From PALSA-911 sp963839645 (GTDB lineage Bacteria; Pseudomonadota; Alphaproteobacteria; Acetobacterales; Acetobacteraceae), in assembly GCA_963839645.1 (NCBI GenBank), contig CAWIVZ010000001.1, positions 1,178,001 through 1,242,000 on the forward strand: a DNA stretch of 64,000 nucleotides. Direction: 5' to 3'. The notes below the pieces were generated by a model. It did no database searches and was not told the DNA's origin. It saw only the letters and a program-made list of their open reading frames with translations. Position numbers and translations under genes: made by a program. Every line of letters starts with the position of its first letter. The stretch's first letter is position 1. Positions 43,409 to 51,372 of the stretch are shown here, piece after piece.

Positions 43409-45177
43409 GGGAACTCGGCGTTCAGCCCGCGCGGCGGCCCAGGATTGCCTCGCTTCGGCTGCTGCTGCCGTTTCTGCGCCCCTATCTGTGGCGGGTTCTC
43501 GGCGCCGCGCTGGCGCTGCTGGTTGCCGCCGGCCTGGTGCTGGCCCTCGGGCAGGGGCTGCGGCATCTGATCGATGACGGCTTCGGAACCAAGAGCCTTG
43601 CCCAGCTCAACCAGGCGGCGCTGGTCATGTTCGCGGTTGTCGCCACCCTGGCGGTGGCGACGTTCTGCCGCTTCTACCTGGTATCCTGGCTGGGCGAGCG
43701 CGTGGCTGCCGATATACGGCGCGCGGTGTTCGACCGGGTGATCTCGTTGTCCCCCGCATTCTTCGAGACGGCGCGCACCGGGGATATCCTCTCGCGCATG
43801 ACGGCGGATATTTCGGTGCTGCAGGCGCTGGTGGGTTCCGCCCTGTCGATGTGGCTGCGCAATGTGCTGATGGGGATCGGCGCCTTCACCATGCTGGTGG
43901 TCACCAGCCCGAAGCTGGCAGGACTGGTCGTGATCGTCGTGCCGGTCGTCGTGGTGCCGATCATCCTGTTCGGACGGCGGGAGAAGCGGCTGTCGCGCCG
44001 GGCGCAGGACCGGGTGGCCGATCTCGGCGCCTATGCGGAGGAGGCGATCAGCGGACTGCGCACGGTGCAGGCCTTCACCCACGAACCGGTGGACCGGCAG
44101 CGTTTTTCCGCCCTCATCGAGCAATCGGTCGCCACCGCCGTGCAGCGTGTGCGCACGCGGGCGATGCTGATCCTGGTGGTGATCCTGCTGGGCTTCGGGG
44201 CGATCACCTTCAGCCTGTGGATCGGCGGGCGGGATGTGATCGCGGGACGCATTTCCGGCGGCGACCTGTCGGCCTTCGTTTTCTACGCGGTGCTGCTGGC
44301 GACCTCCGGTGCCACCATGAGCGAGCTATGGGGCGAGATGCAGCGGGCCGCCGGCGCGGCGGACCGGGTGTTCGAGTTGATGGCGGAAGTGCCGACCGTC
44401 CTCGCCCCTCCGGTTCCCCTGCCCTTGCCCCAGCCGCCTCGGGGCGAGGTGATGTTCGACCGCGTCACCTTCCGCTACCCGGCGCGCCCGGATGCCTCGG
44501 CGCTGGACGATTTCAGCATGGCGGTGGCTCCGGGCGAGATGGTGGCCCTGGTGGGTCCGTCCGGCGCCGGCAAGACCACGGTTTTCCAGCTCCTGCTGCG
44601 CTTCTACGATCCGCAATCGGGTGCCGTGCGTGTTGATGGCGTGGACCTGGCGCAGGCCGACCCGGCGGAGCTGCGCCGCCGGATCGGCCTGGTTTCCCAG
44701 GACCCCATGATATTCGGCGCCAGCGCGCGCGAGAACATCCGCTATGGCAGGCCGGACGCGACAGACGCGGAAATTCGTGACGCGGCCGAGGCCGCGGCGG
44801 CGGCTGGTTTCATCGATGCGCTGCCGGATGGCTACGACACGTTCCTGGGCGAAAAGGGTGTGCGGCTGTCGGGCGGGCAACGCCAGCGCATCGCCATTGC
44901 CCGTGCCATTCTGCGCGATCCGCCGATCCTGCTGCTGGACGAGGCCACGAGCGCGCTGGATGCGGAGTCCGAGCGCGCGGTGCAGCACGCCCTGGCCGTT
45001 CTGGCGACCAACCGGACCACGCTGGTGATCGCGCACCGGCTGGCGACGGTGCGCCGCGCCGATCGTATCCTGGTTGTGGACCACGGCCGGGTCGTGGCAA
45101 CCGGCACGCACGACCAGCTGGTTCGCGAGGGCGGGCTGTATGCACGGCTGGCGGAGTTGCAGTTCAGCAACGCATGA
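43405..45177 (+). CDS. ABC exporter, fused membrane and ATPase domains
   Basis: The likely start is GTG 43405, overlapping the monooxygenase stop as GTGA, giving 590 residues. Six membrane segments (residues ~25-300) include 'VLGAALALLVAAGLVLALGQ' and 'GLVVIVVPVVVVPIILFGRR'. The ATPase domain has Walker A 'GPSGAGKTTVFQLLLRFYDP', the signature 'LSGGQRQRIAIARAI', Walker B 'ILLLDEATSALDAESERAVQ' and the switch 'LVIAHRLATV'. This ABCB/MsbA-type exporter works as a dimer in the inner membrane. The substrate is unknown and no other exporter component is near. It ends the plus-strand run ubiE-coaBC-FMO-ABC. Confidence 0.88.
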   Translation: MRELGVQPARRPRIASLRLLLPFLRPYLWRVLGAALALLVAAGLVLALGQGLRHLIDDGFGTKSLAQLNQAALVMFAVVATLAVATFCRFYLVSWLGERVAADIRRAVFDRVISLSPAFFETARTGDILSRMTADISVLQALVGSALSMWLRNVLMGIGAFTMLVVTSPKLAGLVVIVVPVVVVPIILFGRREKRLSRRAQDRVADLGAYAEEAISGLRTVQAFTHEPVDRQRFSALIEQSVATAVQRVRTRAMLILVVILLGFGAITFSLWIGGRDVIAGRISGGDLSAFVFYAVLLATSGATMSELWGEMQRAAGAADRVFELMAEVPTVLAPPVPLPLPQPPRGEVMFDRVTFRYPARPDASALDDFSMAVAPGEMVALVGPSGAGKTTVFQLLLRFYDPQSGAVRVDGVDLAQADPAELRRRIGLVSQDPMIFGASARENIRYGRPDATDAEIRDAAEAAAAAGFIDALPDGYDTFLGEKGVRLSGGQRQRIAIARAILRDPPILLLDEATSALDAESERAVQHALAVLATNRTTLVIAHRLATVRRADRILVVDHGRVVATGTHDQLVREGGLYARLAELQFSNA

Positions 45178-45185
45178 GCGGCGGC

Positions 45186-45479
45186 CTATCCCAGCGAGTG
45201 GATGATTTCCCGGAACGCGTTCTCCGGGAACGCCTTGAGAGAGGTGGTCCGCACGGCGCCCTGCTTGCCGAGCATCAGGGTGAACCGCAGCGCTATCGCA
45301 TCGTCGGGCGCGTCGTAGATGCCGATCAGGTCGTAATCCCCCATCGTCATGTGCAGCGAGATGAACTGGCCGCCCATATCCGTCAGCAGCTTCTTGGCGG
45401 CATCCATGCGCCTGGGAGCTTCGGCAACGGAACGGATGCCCTGGTCCGTCCATTTCGCCAGCATGACATAGGTGCTCAT
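45186..45479 (-). CDS. GYD domain protein
   Basis: A 97-residue protein, MSTYVMLAKWTDQGIRSVAE to AFREIIHSLG. The central 'QFISLHMTMGDYDLIGIYDA' followed by 'PDDAIALRFTLML' is the GYD domain pattern, a small ferredoxin-like fold found in many bacteria. The name derives from the Gly-Asp-Tyr-Asp region seen here. Functions are unknown, probably oligomeric and ligand-binding. It converges on the ABC exporter with an eight-base gap. Intact. Confidence 0.85.
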   Translation of the reverse strand: MSTYVMLAKWTDQGIRSVAEAPRRMDAAKKLLTDMGGQFISLHMTMGDYDLIGIYDAPDDAIALRFTLMLGKQGAVRTTSLKAFPENAFREIIHSLG

Positions 45480-45788
45480 GGCACGGGTTCTTCCCTGCTG
45501 TTGGCCCGGTTGCCGGGCCGTTGCCGTTCGTGGAGCTTATCATCTCGCCCCCGGCGCCGTCATCGGCTTCTGTCGGCAGCCTGGTCTGAAGACGTCCTGT
45601 GGGGACCGGGTCTGCAGGCGTGCCGCGCCGTGGGCGTCCGCCAGCAACCCGTGGCGGAGTTCGCGTGCGGGGACGTCGAACGCCGGAGCCTCGGCATCGG
45701 TCAGCGCAAAAATGTTGGCAATGCCGAAAAGCGTTCTGTTGCAACGAGATAGCCGCGATGCATTGTGCTGCAGCGCAACGACGTGCCT
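45480..45788. other. intergenic region, no gene seen
   Basis: These 309 bp upstream of the GYD gene show no open frame I can support. Two features stand out: the inverted repeat CCCGGTTGCCGGG near 45506, and the near-palindrome TTGTGCTGCAGCGCAA at 45763-45778, which could be a regulator site. The GYD promoter should lie in the part nearest 45480. Confidence 0.45.
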
Positions 45789-46523
45789 TCATTGACCGGC
45801 GATGACATCCTGGGTGTCGATGCCACCGGGGGGAGCAGATGACCAGCGAGTTCGACACGGCCCGTGCGCTGTTCCAACCGCCTCCGGCTCCGCCAGATCC
45901 GGCGATACCGTGAGTTTCGACGACGTCTCGACACTCGCAGCACGAGAATTCGTCCCATGAATCGAGACAGGCCGGGCCGCCTGTTCCGGTGCCACCGCCA
46001 ATGCGTCGCCCCCCGCCGCCACGTCGCCGTCCGGCCGCTCCGCCCCGCCGCGCCCCGCGCCAAGCGCCTCGTCCATCATTCGCACGGCGCCATGCTCTAC
46101 CCAGGCCGCCCGCCCGGCCGCCGTCTCGTCCGCCTCCATCTTCGCCCGCTCCGCCTGCAACCGCAGCAGCACCCGCAGCGCCGATTTCGCCTCCCGCATC
46201 AGGCTCATCGCCTGCGCCCGGCACTTCCGCGACACCTCGAACTCCCGTCGACGCTCCCCCGCCAGAAGCAGGCAATCCATCGCCCAGGCATCCGCCGCCA
46301 CGAACTGCGCCGCCAACCGCCCCTCGGCCCCATTCGCCGGCAACAACGCCGCCACCGCCGCCATCGCCGCCCGGTCCCGCCGCGCCAGGTCCGCCGGGTC
46401 ATCCGAAGGCGGCGGCGGCAGAGCGCTGCGCAGCGTCAGAATAATCTCCTGAAACGCCTCCCGGGGCAGCAAGCGCCCCCAATCGGGTTGTGGATCGGCC
46501 GGCGAGTAAAGGGAATTGTCCAT
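45789..46523 (-). CDS. conserved hypothetical protein, helical
   Basis: The probable start is ATG 46523 (MDNSLYSPADPQPDWGRLLP), giving 244 residues. The first ~150 residues are helical with conserved-looking segments 'PREAFQEIILTLRSALPPPP', 'DPADLARRDRAAMAAVAALL', 'GRLAAQFVAADAWAMDCLLL' and 'AQAMSLMREAKSALRVLLRL', which I recall as widespread multicopy hypothetical proteins of Acetobacteraceae. The C-terminal ~90 residues are Gly/Ala/Pro-rich and probably unstructured. Function unknown. The codons upstream of 46523 are not part of the family. It borders the AT-rich DUF262 island, and its start region contains one copy of a 14-bp repeat that recurs at the island's far side. Confidence 0.65.
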   Translation of the reverse strand: MDNSLYSPADPQPDWGRLLPREAFQEIILTLRSALPPPPSDDPADLARRDRAAMAAVAALLPANGAEGRLAAQFVAADAWAMDCLLLAGERRREFEVSRKCRAQAMSLMREAKSALRVLLRLQAERAKMEADETAAGRAAWVEHGAVRMMDEALGAGRGGAERPDGDVAAGGDALAVAPEQAARPVSIHGTNSRAASVETSSKLTVSPDLAEPEAVGTAHGPCRTRWSSAPPGGIDTQDVIAGQ

Positions 46524-46831
46524 CCTGTTAGGATAACGGCAAGGTCGGGTTCGGGGAACGGGGGCTCGTGCAAATTCCATGCCGGGCATTCTATCGTTAT
46601 TCTTAGTGACGGTCAATGTCATTATAACGCAAGCCCGCCACCCAGCGCCGCGCCTCACCCCACACTCGCGCCATCCCCACCTATCCGTCGTCCCTGCGAA
46701 AACTTGGACCCTGCACAACCCTACGACCCCAACCTCGCCCCCTCTAGCCACGGCAACAATGATCGTATTCCTTACTGGATTTTTGAGTGCTAAGATTGAT
46801 AGAGTATACAAAAGATTGATAGGAAGTAGAC
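46524..46831. other. intergenic region upstream of the DUF262 gene
   Basis: These 308 bp pass from GC-rich DNA into AT-rich DNA near 46740. TTGTCCATCCTGTT at 46516-46529, at its left edge, recurs as TTGTCCATCCTATT at 48345-48358. No convincing gene is present. The AT-rich end (GATTGATAGAGTATACAAAAG, 46791-46815) probably holds the promoter of the DUF262-type gene. Confidence 0.4.
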
Positions 46832-48000
46832 GTGAATCGTGTGAACCTAGACGCAATCATGCTCGGGCAGACCTTGCAGTCGAAGGAGACGATTTTACAT
46901 CAGACCTGTTCCAGTCCTTTCCAATTACCAATTTGGAAGCTGCCTCACCTATTCGAAAAATGCTTAGGAAGCCTGATTTCCAGCGGGAGACCAATCACTG
47001 GCGGCCCAGACAAATAGTGTCGTTCATTTCGAGCTTTCTTGATAACGAACTAATACCATCCCTAATACTTTGGAAGTCACCCACATTTATATTTGTAATC
47101 GACGGTGGTCACCGCCTCAGCGCTCTCAGAGCGTGGATGGAAGATGATTACGGGGACGGCCACATTTCTCAGGCATTTTACAAGAATGAAATCTCTGATG
47201 GGCAGATAAAGATTGCGAAACAAACCCGCAGATTAGTTGAAAAAGAAATTGGACGGTTCTCGACACTTAAATCTTTGATCGAAACAAGCTCCAAGTCCGA
47301 CGAAATCAGTCGGAGGCGGTCGAATAGGCTGTTTACCAGATCGCTATCCCTTCAATGGGTTCAAGGCAATGCCGAGGTCGCGGAGATATCGTTCTTTAAG
47401 ATCAACTCTCAAGGTACTCCACTTGATGACACCGAAGAGACCTTACTGAGAAATCGGCGTAAGCCAATAGCCATCAGCGCGCGCGCAATCATTCGGGCAG
47501 GCCAAGGCCACAAATATTGGTCGGCTTTCCCAGAAAGAATGCAGGAACAAGTTCAGCAAGAGTTCGCAAACTTGTTTGAGCTGTTATTCGAACCAGAGGT
47601 AGAGGCCCCTCTCAAGACGATTGATATTCCCATAGGTGCCTCCGTGTCACCGGTTGATGCCCTAGATCTGTTGATCGTGTTTTTAACTGTCACGAAATCC
47701 CCACTGGACCCAAAGCCTATCCAGTCGTACGAAGATGACCTGGCGGGAAACGAGACGTTGTCCGTGCTAAGGAGCGGAATAAGATCGATGGAGAGGATAA
47801 CCAGCAGTAAGCCTGGAAGTTTGGGTCTGCATCCAGCAGTCTATTTTTATAACGAAAAAGGGAAGCACAGCCGATTTCTCTTTCTTGGCGTAGTATCCTT
47901 GATTTCCATTGCGCTGTCTAATAATAATAAAGATTTATTTTTCCAATTTACTAAGTGTCGTTCAAGAATAGAAATTTTTCTCGTAGGGAATAATCCATAG
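46832..48000 (+). CDS. DUF262/ParB-N-like protein, possible defence nuclease (frameshifted)
   Basis: Starts GTG 46832 (NRVNLDAIM). A missing base near 46862 shifts to PRADLAVEGDDFTSDLFQSF. The corrected protein is about 390 residues. The key motif 'FVIDGGHRLSALRAWMEDDY' matches the DGxHR core of DUF262 and ParB-like NTP-binding domains, as in GmrSD-type restriction systems. It is preceded by 'FQRETNHWRPRQIVSFISSF', the usual substrate-binding helix. The C-terminal half is helical, with no HNH or other nuclease motif that I can see. GC content and codon use are clearly lower than in neighbours, which suggests horizontal transfer. Antiphage defence is inferred from family, not shown. Confidence 0.65.
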
Positions 48001-48018
48001 GGATAATTCTATCAAAAT

Positions 48019-48216
48019 ATGAGTAAGTCTACTCGGGTGACGAATGTCAGAAATTTGTTTTCTTTTTTGATTGACAGTCTTTCAAAGAACCCCGAAATCC
48101 AAATATCGGTCGAGGATGCTATCCGTGCCGCTGGTGCCCGTGGCCGTATAGTGGATATTCAGACCACGCCTGCCACCTCGGATTTTTCAGATGATACAAA
48201 GTCGAGATGTTTTTGA
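48019..48216 (+). CDS. small protein downstream of DUF262 gene (65 aa)
   Basis: A 65-residue frame (MSKSTRVTNVRNLFSFLIDS, ending SDDTKSRCF) begins 18 bp after the DUF262-type stop, in the same direction and with the same AT-rich composition. Segments 'LFSFLIDSLSKNPEIQISVE' and 'DAIRAAGARGRIVDIQTTPA' look like two helices and a strand. No family is recognised. Spacing and composition suggest a two-gene operon and therefore a possible partner of the DUF262 protein. The ribosome site is weak. Confidence 0.45.
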   Translation: MSKSTRVTNVRNLFSFLIDSLSKNPEIQISVEDAIRAAGARGRIVDIQTTPATSDFSDDTKSRCF

Positions 48217-48470
48217 TAAGAACTATCGAAGCGCAATCAAATGCCCAATTTGCTATGAACTGCTAATCCTCTAAAAATCAGTATCTTATGACCATCTAAC
48301 CCGCGTCCGCGAGGGGGGGTTAGGTAGCGCAGATAATGGGCAGCTTGTCCATCCTATTGTAACACGCTTGAAATACTAAGGCGGGAAGCAAGACCAGGTT
48401 AAGTAAGCTATACGCCATCCATCGCGACCGCGTAAGGCTTGCCCAATCTCACGGCGCCCCCTCCATCCAA
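48217..48470. other. intergenic region with hairpin, right edge of AT-rich island
   Basis: CTAACCCGCG at 48296-48305 can pair with CGCGAGGGGGGGTTAG just after it, with a bulge, which would serve as a terminator for the DUF262 pair. TTGTCCATCCTATT (48345-48358) is the second copy of the 14-bp repeat. Composition returns to GC-rich by about 48.43 kb. No gene is seen. Confidence 0.4.
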
Positions 48471-48890
48471 TCACCCACCCGCCGCCTTCCGCGGACGCCC
48501 GCCTTTCGCGCCGTTCGCGCGCGACGCCACGGCCTTCGCTGTCGAAGTCTTCCGGCCGGCGATACGGGCTAGTTCGCGTGCCATCCAGGCGCGTGTGCCG
48601 AAAATACCCGCCACCAGGGCCGGCACATACAGATCGACGTCCAACGCCGGCCAATGCAGATTGAACCCAAGCCCATCTACCTCAACGCCAGCCAGATCGT
48701 CCGGGCCCGCGCCCTGCAGGTCCTGCACCATCCCCACCGGAAAGGCATAGCCACAGCCGTTCACCAATTCGATCACCACGCGGCCCGTCGCCCGATCATA
48801 CCGCGCGGCGGATGCGCGGGGTTCACTGGCCAACGCCTTACGCCCACGCGCCTCGGCCGCCCGAAGTTCCGCGTCAGTCACTTCGGCCAT
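48471..48890 (-). CDS. DUF2442 domain protein
   Basis: From ATG 48890 the protein has 139 residues. 'YDRATGRVVIELVNGCGYAF' and 'GLGFNLHWPALDVDLYVPAL' are the DUF2442 hallmark, a small beta-rich domain. The C-terminal basic tail 'ANGAKGGRPRKAAGG' is an AT-hook-like stretch that may bind DNA. The gene overlaps the end of the DUF4160 frame by 17 bp. DUF4160-DUF2442 pairs are widespread and often suggested to be toxin-antitoxin-like, with DUF2442 as the antitoxin. That role is inference from family pairing. Confidence 0.75.
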   Translation of the reverse strand: MAEVTDAELRAAEARGRKALASEPRASAARYDRATGRVVIELVNGCGYAFPVGMVQDLQGAGPDDLAGVEVDGLGFNLHWPALDVDLYVPALVAGIFGTRAWMARELARIAGRKTSTAKAVASRANGAKGGRPRKAAGG

Positions 48891-49081
48891 GTATGCGCTC
48901 CCATTCCGCAAGAAATCGCCCCGGCGTGCGATCACTTCGGCCATCAAACGTCGCATATCCGCCCGCTTGATGCCAACGCTGAACACGATCTCCGGCATTC
49001 CGTCAGTCCCCAGCAGATCGATTTTCGCCTGCCCCGCCCCGGTGACATGACATGGGCCGGTTCGTGGTCGAACGTATACAT
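48874..49081 (-). CDS. DUF4160 domain protein (two frameshifts)
   Basis: Starts at about ATG 49081 (MYTFDHEPAHV). Two missing bases, near 49047 and 48904, must be restored to read HVTGAGQAKIDLLGTDGMPE, 'IVFSVGIKRADMRRLMAEVI' and the ending 'WERIHGRSD', giving about 69 residues. The 'EPAHVHV' start and 'WERIHG' end are typical of DUF4160. The uncorrected sequence would instead fuse it to the DUF2442 protein. Both missing bases fall in short runs (CC and TT), so sequence error is likely. The exact start is uncertain. Confidence 0.6.
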
Positions 49082-49196
49082 CACAACAAAATCTGCCGAT
49101 ACACAATCATCTATAAATAACCTTCTGTTCGGCTTGCAATCAATATGATAGCGGCCGCTGAATTGCCGGATCAGGCGCCCCGGCGCATGCCGCTCC

Positions 49197-49589
49197 TCAA
49201 ACCCCGCTCACCTTCTCCCAGTACAACTCCCGATGCAGCGTCACATCCCCCTGCACCCGGGGCGGCGGACGCAGCACCATCCGGTTCCCTTCGAAACGAA
49301 CCTCCCGAACCTGATCCGTCCCCATCCGCGCCGGATCGGAAGCCGCATCCACCCGCGTCACCAGCGTCTTCCCGTCGAACCGGTAATTGCCGCAATACGA
49401 CACGTAATCCCGCGCCACTCCATCCGGCAGCACGGGCCGCCCGTCCACCAGCACCGCCATCATCCGCCCGTCGGCGTTGAACGTCACCCGGCCCATCTTC
49501 TTCGGCCCGTACGGGGAAGGCAGCTCCTTCCCCGCCGGGTCATGCGATGTGGCATGCACCAGCATCCACGTCCCGACGATGTCCGTCAT
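49197..49589 (-). CDS. lipocalin-like domain protein
   Basis: From ATG 49589 the protein has 130 residues (MTDIVGTWMLVHATSHDPAG to YWEKVSGV). 'IVGTWMLVHATSHD', 'GRVTFNADGRMMAVLVDGRP' and 'YCGNYRFDGKTLVTRVDAAS' are the lipocalin-like pattern of a small beta-barrel that may bind hydrophobic ligands. It overlaps the VOC gene stop (ATGA) and is downstream of an acyl-CoA-dehydrogenase-like gene, suggesting a role with the substrate of that pathway. Intact. Confidence 0.75.
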   Translation of the reverse strand: MTDIVGTWMLVHATSHDPAGKELPSPYGPKKMGRVTFNADGRMMAVLVDGRPVLPDGVARDYVSYCGNYRFDGKTLVTRVDAASDPARMGTDQVREVRFEGNRMVLRPPPRVQGDVTLHRELYWEKVSGV

Positions 49590-49996
49590 CAGGTACCCGT
49601 TTCGCGCGGATCGAAATTCAGCTCCACGTCGATCCCGTCCGGATCGAGCGTGAACAGCTGAGTCATGTTCAGCCGCGGCAGCACCCGCTCCTCGAACTTC
49701 AGCCCGGCCTTCTTCAGCCGCTTGCGCATGTCGGGCAGCCCCTCGGCGGTGAACGCCACATGGTCCAGCCGCGTCACCTTCACGCTCGGATCGGTGTGAT
49801 CGACGATCGGCGTCTCCTTCTCCTGCTTGCCGATCAGATGCACCACCGGCGTGTCGCCGGCGTACAGCCAGTAGCCCGGAAACGCCAAGGGCGGCCGGTC
49901 GCCCACCTTCAGGCCGATCACGTCGGCATAGAAATCGCGGGTGACCTCCAGATCGCGCGGACGGATCGTGTAATGGTTCAGCGAAGTCGCGGGCAT
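49589..49996 (-). CDS. VOC (glyoxalase/bleomycin resistance) family protein
   Basis: A 135-residue protein with two beta-alpha-beta-beta-beta modules of the vicinal oxygen chelate fold: 'LNHYTIRPRDLEVTRDFYAD' and 'VKVTRLDHVAFTAEGLPDMR'. Metal ligands are likely the His near residue 8, His in 'DHVAF' and the Glu in 'IDVELNFDP'. Such proteins include glyoxalases, dioxygenases and lyases, so the reaction is not certain. The gene lies between the lipocalin-like gene (four-base overlap) and the flavoenzyme gene, so a shared catabolic job is probable. Confidence 0.8.
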   Translation of the reverse strand: MPATSLNHYTIRPRDLEVTRDFYADVIGLKVGDRPPLAFPGYWLYAGDTPVVHLIGKQEKETPIVDHTDPSVKVTRLDHVAFTAEGLPDMRKRLKKAGLKFEERVLPRLNMTQLFTLDPDGIDVELNFDPRETGT

Positions 49997-50029
49997 GGCG
50001 GGCTCCTGTCAGGACAAAATGATACGGGA

Positions 50030-51207
50030 TCATACATAGGTCGTGCTTTCCGGTTCCAGCCCCAGCATGTACCTGGCCGCAGGTCTCGAAATGCATTGGC
50101 CGTCCCTGGCCCTGCTGCACCAGGGTCAGGATGTCGCGCAGCCGGCGCTCGAACGGCGTGCCGACGAACACCCCGCCCGACCCGACCGCCTCATAGGTGT
50201 CCAGGATCGCCTGCTTGGATTGCTGGATCGCCCAGGTGGACGCCAGCCGTATCTCCATCCGGTGGTCCCGGGTCATCTCCCCGTGCTGCTCCACATGCTC
50301 CCAAACCGCATCCAGCGTCTGGTGCAGCAGCGCGCGCGAGGACCGCCACTTCGCCTCGGCCTGGGCGAACTGCGACTGGATCACATGGTTCTCCCGCAGC
50401 ACCCGGATGGCGCCGCGCGGCTTCTTCAGCCTGGCGTGCTCCACGAACGCATCCAGCACCCCGCGTGCCAGCCCCAGCGCCACCCCGGCAAACCCGGACG
50501 CGTACAGCTGCCCGCTGGTGAAACGATACAGCAGCCCCGGCTCCACCCGCTCGGCCGGATCGTCGCGCGACAGCGAATGGTCCGCCGGAACGAACAGGTC
50601 CTTGATGGTGTACTGGTCGCTGCCCGTGCCGCGCAGGCCCAGCACGTTCCAGATGTTCTCCAGCCGGGTTTCCGATTTCGGAAACAGCATGGTCCGTGTC
50701 ACCTGTCCGCCCTTGGCGTTCAGCCGCGGCGAGCCGTCCGCCTCCAGGATCAAGGCATGCGCCCCGAGCCAGGTCGCATGATGGCTGCCGCTGGCAAAGC
50801 GCCAGGTGCCGCTTACCAGATACCCCCCGGGCACCGCCCGAGCCTGCTGCCCGGTCGGCGGCCCCCAGGCCAGGATGCCCGTCAGCCGGCCCAAAGATCT
50901 CCCGCGCCGGCCCCGGCGCCAGATACGCCGCCGACATCGAGCACCCCGACCCCTGGCACAGCACCCAGGCCGTGGACCCGTCCGCCCGGGCGATCTGCTC
51001 CGTCACCCGCGAAAACACCGAGGGCCGCAGTTCCGCCCCGCCCAGCGAGCGCGGCTGCAGCATCCGGAAGAATCCTCGCTCGATCAGCGTATCGCGCACA
51101 GGCTCCGGCAACTCGCCCAGCCGCTCGATATCATCGGCTGCCGCCTCCAACATCGGCGCCAAGGCCCTCGCGCGTGCCAGGTAGTCGATCGTCGCTACTG
51201 CATCCAT
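50030..51207 (-). CDS. acyl-CoA dehydrogenase-like flavin enzyme / hydroxylase (two frameshifts)
   Basis: Starts ATG 51207, with GTG one codon earlier possible. N-terminal 'RARALAPMLEAAADDIERLG' and 'PEPVRDTLIERGFFRMLQPR' are typical. Near 50891 an extra base breaks 'AREIFG' from RLTGILAWGPPTGQQARAVP. The central 'GYLVSGTWRFASGSHHATWL' is the FAD-binding strand. The four-helix C-terminus ends after another extra base near 50072 with YMLGLEPESTTYV. The corrected protein is about 392 residues. It resembles the HpaB/naphthocyclinone hydroxylase branch, flavin-dependent oxygenases of aromatic compounds, more than beta-oxidation enzymes. It is probably the first enzyme of this small minus-strand operon with VOC and lipocalin-like genes. 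Confidence 0.78.
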
Positions 51208-51230
51208 CACGGCCTCCGATGGCGGGTATG

Positions 51231-51372
51231 GAAAGCAAGGCCAGGGGCGCTGCCCCTGGACCCCGGCAAGGGACTCGTCCCTTGCATCCCATTGAATGGG
51301 GTTTGTAGGGGGGGTCCAGGGGACGAGTCCCTGGCGGGGTCAAGGGGGCAGCGCCCCCTTGCCTTCCTTCCA
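51231..51372. repeat. REP-like nested palindromes
   Basis: GCAAGGCCAGGGGCGCTGCCCCTGGACCCC (51235-51264; the palindrome is CCAGGGGCGCTGCCCCTGG) recurs with one change at 59019-59048. Further palindromes follow: CAAGGGACTCGTCCCTTG, a GGACGAGTCCC core, and CAAGGGGGCAGCGCCCCCTTG, which abuts the LLM gene stop. The cluster lies between two minus-strand genes and could end transcription of the LLM gene. I read it as an extragenic repeat. Confidence 0.75.

Noticed and set aside
42010..45177. A continuous 1055-codon frame joining a flavin monooxygenase to an ABC exporter
   Set aside because: One extra base near 43090 creates it. The true monooxygenase ends at 43408 in the next frame and the exporter starts at an overlapping GTG, so there is no fusion protein.
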